Origin: Chitinophaga sp. E66
GTDB lineage: Bacteria; Bacteroidota; Bacteroidia; Chitinophagales; Chitinophagaceae
Reading direction: 5' to 3'
Length of the DNA stretch: 64,000 bases
NCBI GenBank assembly: GCA_019285755.1
Contig: CP079103.1
Location: 5,241,001 to 5,305,000 of the forward strand
Positions within the stretch are counted from its first letter, which is position 1. The number at the start of each line of letters is the position of its first letter. Positions 61,372 to 64,000 of this stretch are shown one piece after another. The notes under the pieces were generated by a model. It did no database searches and was not told the origin of the DNA. It saw only the letters and a list, made by a program, of their open reading frames with translations. A program made the position numbers and the translations under genes.

Positions 61372-61881
61372 TTCCCCAATCGCCCGCCCATCGCCTATTT
61401 CATTCAATGTCAAATGAATTTGCCACTCCCCTTTCATGAAATTCTGCCACCTGGTTTTCTATCATCCCCTTCCATGAATTAATTGCCTGTCAATTTTACA
61501 ATTATTATTAAAAGACGTCAGGAAACAACTGTAGATTATAATGCACGATGCCCCGGGAATTTTCCACGCCCAACTCCACAACATACTCCCCTTCGTTAAA
61601 GGCAATAAAAAAAGCCGCTACAGAAAAGTAACGGCTTTATGCAAATTACGGTGGAAAAACTTACGGATCGCAGCGCCCGCTCTTTGTCGTGAGTGGTGTT
61701 TGATAAGGCGCCGCTTTAATGGCTTTACTAACCGCAAGCCTTCCCGATTTAGGTCAAATCTGATAAGGAAGCTTATGAGGAAACCAGATATAAATCCAGT
61801 ATCGTTTTACAAAGATGCGAACATCTTCATCAACTGAATTATCGAATCGGGAAAAGAAATGATCGTACCGGGAAAAACGCC
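61372..61881. other. intergenic region before the AraC-type gene
   Basis: About 510 bp without a convincing gene. It contains a hairpin, AAAGCCGcTAC / GTAaCGGCTTT (61610-61639), which may be a terminator on either strand. A 98-codon open frame at 61541-61837 on + runs through this hairpin and has no protein-like composition, so I do not call it. Confidence 0.4.
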
Positions 61882-62810
61882 TTAGCGGAGTAATAACTCA
61901 CAGGGCTTCAGGCCTGTATGTTTCTTGAAGGCGGTAGAGAAATGTGAAATGCAGGAATACCCCATCATCATGGCCACCTCGGAAACGGACATCCCTTTTT
62001 CATAAAGGAGACCGCGGGCCTTTTCCATTCTTTCCTTCTGGAAATAATCGTAGATGGTAGTGCCATACATGGCCTTGAACCCTTTCTTAAGATAGCATTC
62101 ATTCATCGCTACCTTGCGCGCCAGTTCCCTGATGGTAATGGGCGCATCCAGCTGCTCCAGGAGGATGGAGCGCGCTTTCTCGATCTTGGAGCGGTCTTCC
62201 ATCTGAGTGAGGAACCGGCAACCATAGCGCTCTTCCGTGTCATTCTGGATGAACTGATCGGAACTGAAGAGCAGCAGCTCGAGGGATTTACTTTGCAGGA
62301 AGATGTTCTTCAACACCCCTCATAATTATGATGTACCATCTGCTCCAGCACGGACTTGGATTTCGTGCAGGGCTGAATGGTCTTCATGAAAGGCTTGCGG
62401 GATTGCAGCTCGAATAACGTGCTGCTGGTATTGCTTTTCTGTAAAGACTGGATGAATCCGGGATGAAAGCGCACTGTGATCAGGTCGATCGAAGGGAGCT
62501 TGTCGCTCGAGCACTCCGCCGCCTTATGCCCTTCTACGCAAACACGATCGTTGCAGTTAGGCTTGCGGCAGTACTTGTTACCCGCCACGCAGTACCGCAG
62601 CTCAATGGCCGCGCTCTTACCACGTTTGGCAGGTTGGTATACCACCATCGCCACATCTTCCACCGGAAGCGGGCGGTCGTATACATACCGCTGCAGGGTG
62701 TAATCCAGACAATCAGGAACAGCAACCGTTTCGGTCACCGCCAGCTCCAGCTGGTCACTCATGGCAGGCTGCGCCATCGCCAATTGTAATATTTCCTGTA
62801 TTTCTTTCAT
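61882..62810 (-). CDS. AraC family transcriptional regulator with Cys-rich sensor region (one frameshift)
   Basis: About 309 residues. The C-terminal AraC domain is complete: TIRELARKVAMNECYLKKGF, KAMYGTTIYDYFQKERMEKA, then SVSEVAMMMGYSCISHFSTA with FKKHTGLKPCELL, the pattern of the PchR-like group. The N-terminal sensor has a cysteine cluster, RYCVAGNKYCRKPNCNDRVC, plus one more Cys eight residues later (GHKAAEC), spacing Cx6Cx4Cx4Cx8C, suggesting metal or redox binding. The frame shifts near 62312. No obvious target gene is adjacent except the divergent AsmA-like gene. Confidence 0.87.
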
Positions 62811-62926
62811 GTAAAGCCGGACAAAAGTAACGAATGATTGTTATTATCGCATCACCCTGACAAAGTCCTTACAATTCCAAGACGTTGTCGCTGAATTGGT
62901 ATAAATTTAGCAACAGTTGCTTACGC

Positions 62927-64000
62927 ATGAAGAAAACCTGGAAAATCATCCTTATCGCCATCGGCTGCCTCATCGCCATTCTGTCTGTCGGCGGCTGGTA
63001 CCTCAGCGTTCACTGGAAGAAACTGCTAGATGCGGAATTGCGCAGGTATGTGGCCGAGGGGTCAGACAGCCTCTACACTCTCGCCTACGGCAAGATCCAC
63101 CTCAACCTGCTCACCGGCAGCGTAGCCATAGACCATGTTGCCCTCCTCCCCGACTCCGCAAAATATGCACAACTCGTTCAGGAACAACGCGCCCCGGAAG
63201 TTTTGTACAACGCAACTAGGCCAGGTACAGGTGACCGGCTTCAAAATATGGCGGTATTTCCAACGAAAAGAAGTGGATGCCAGCTCCTTCCGCCTCCGCG
63301 ACCCCGAATTAACCGTAGTGCAGGACATGCGCAGCATCGACACTACGCCCGGCGGCGGCTTTTATGAATCCGTCTCCCGTTCTATCCGGCAGTTCCATAT
63401 CGGCGAAATTGAACTGGCCAATACCAGCTTTACTTTTACCCAGATACGGGAAGACAGCTCCCGCAAGATCACGAAACTGAATAACCTCGACGTGGTTTTA
63501 CGAAATCTCGCCATAGACTCCATCTCCCAGAACGACCTCACCCGGGTGCTTTATGCCCAGGATTTCACCGTCAGCCTCAAAAAATGGGAATACCGGACGC
63601 CCGACAGCCTATATTGGCTACGGCTGAACGATATCAGCTATAACGCTGTGGCCAAACAGGTCACCGTCGCCCAGTTCGAACTGGATCCCCGGTACACAAA
63701 AGCCCAGTTCGATAAGCGGGTGGGCACGCAGAAAGACCGCTTCCAGCTGGTTTTCAATAACATAACCGCCGAAGGCGTCTTCCTCAACCACATCCTCCAA
63801 CAGCAGGCCATCATCCGCAAAGCCAGTATCGATGGCGGGGCGCTGCACGTTTACCGGAACAGGGGCTGCCCATGCCCCCGGGCGACCGCTACGGCCAGTT
63901 TCCCAACCAGCTGCTCATGAAACTGGAACTTCCCTGCACATCGATACCATGAAGGCACAGGGCGTCCAGGTTACCTACTCGGAGGTAAACCCGGCTAACG
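62927..64000 (+). CDS. AsmA-like membrane-anchored protein, N-terminal part (cut by window end; about three frameshifts)
   Basis: At least 358 residues are visible and the gene continues past the window. An N-terminal anchor (WKIILIAIGCLIAILSVGGW) is followed by LDAELRRYVAEGSDSLYTLA, YGKIHLNLLTGSVAIDHVAL, FHIGEIELANTSFTFTQIRE, LNNLDVVLRNLAIDSISQND and FQLVFNNITAEGVFLNHILQ: repeated amphipathic strands as in AsmA/DUF748-type proteins that span the periplasm. Shifts lie near 63210 and 63865-63935. Start at the ATG at 62927. Divergent from the AraC-type gene. A role in envelope lipid transport or assembly is inferred from family resemblance only. Confidence 0.65.

Overview
The window looks like chromosome from a member of the Bacteroidota, most likely the family Chitinophagaceae (Chitinophaga-like). 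The signs are the protein families and their order (acpP-fabF-rnc, rbfA beside a LolC/E-type permease, a split transketolase, bacterial GGGP synthase, a DUF3078 barrel, LytS/LytTR pair, class II ribonucleotide reductase), the lack of Shine-Dalgarno sequences, and many TAnnTTTG promoter elements close to start codons. No rRNA, tRNA, CRISPR array, transposase or prophage was found.

An important caveat: the sequence carries dozens of single-base indels, many in homopolymers. Essential genes such as ileS, cydA, cydB, nrdJ, dxs and rnc are each broken into several overlapping frames that together spell one normal protein. I read these as sequencing or assembly errors, not pseudogenes, and give whole-gene coordinates with the approximate sites of the shifts. 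Some apparent in-frame fusions (ileS with a DksA-like gene; a hypothetical gene with SRAP) are probably products of the same errors.

Layout. 0-3 kb: DNA-damage genes (small ORF, UmuC, SRAP/HMCES). 2.8-8 kb: hybrid sensor kinase, then cytochrome bd oxidase cydAB. 8-10 kb: WYL regulator and GyrI-like protein. 10-12.5 kb: rnc, fabF, acpP. 13-18.6 kb: three-part RND efflux operon. 18.6-24.8 kb: mixed small genes, a PRPP synthetase-like enzyme, PhoD-type phosphatase and a Dph6-type ATP pyrophosphatase. 25.6-30.4 kb: nrdJ, GGGP synthase and a candidate 6S-like RNA. 30.8-37.9 kb: LytTR/LytS pair, dxs, PaaE-like reductase, PAS protein. 38-42.6 kb: stress cluster (two pirins, OsmC, nitroreductase, YceI, AraC regulator). 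42.6-52.9 kb: housekeeping (scpA, mscL, ppk2, frr, a WecA/TagO-type transferase, transketolase half, LolC/E permease, rbfA, glycosyltransferase-HAD fusion). 52.9-56.1 kb: repeat-rich, gene-poor island. 56.2-64 kb: DksA-like protein with a histone-H1-like tail, ileS, PepSY-like protein, AraC regulator and an AsmA-like protein that runs off the end.

The most unusual signal is a family of intergenic elements built from 11-bp tandem units. Three copies (9.84, 10.03 and 30.63 kb) are large hairpins: two arms of 11-bp units flank a conserved core around CAAGGGTTTGAnGGTGTyTGA. The arm sequence differs completely between copies, yet the two arms of each copy remain complementary. Three further loci (12.6, 55.36 and 55.86 kb) are one-armed or decayed 11-bp arrays. 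All six have the pyrimidine-rich strand on +. I do not recognise this element. A separate tandem repeat with a period of about 172-184 bp lies at 53.6-54.25 kb.
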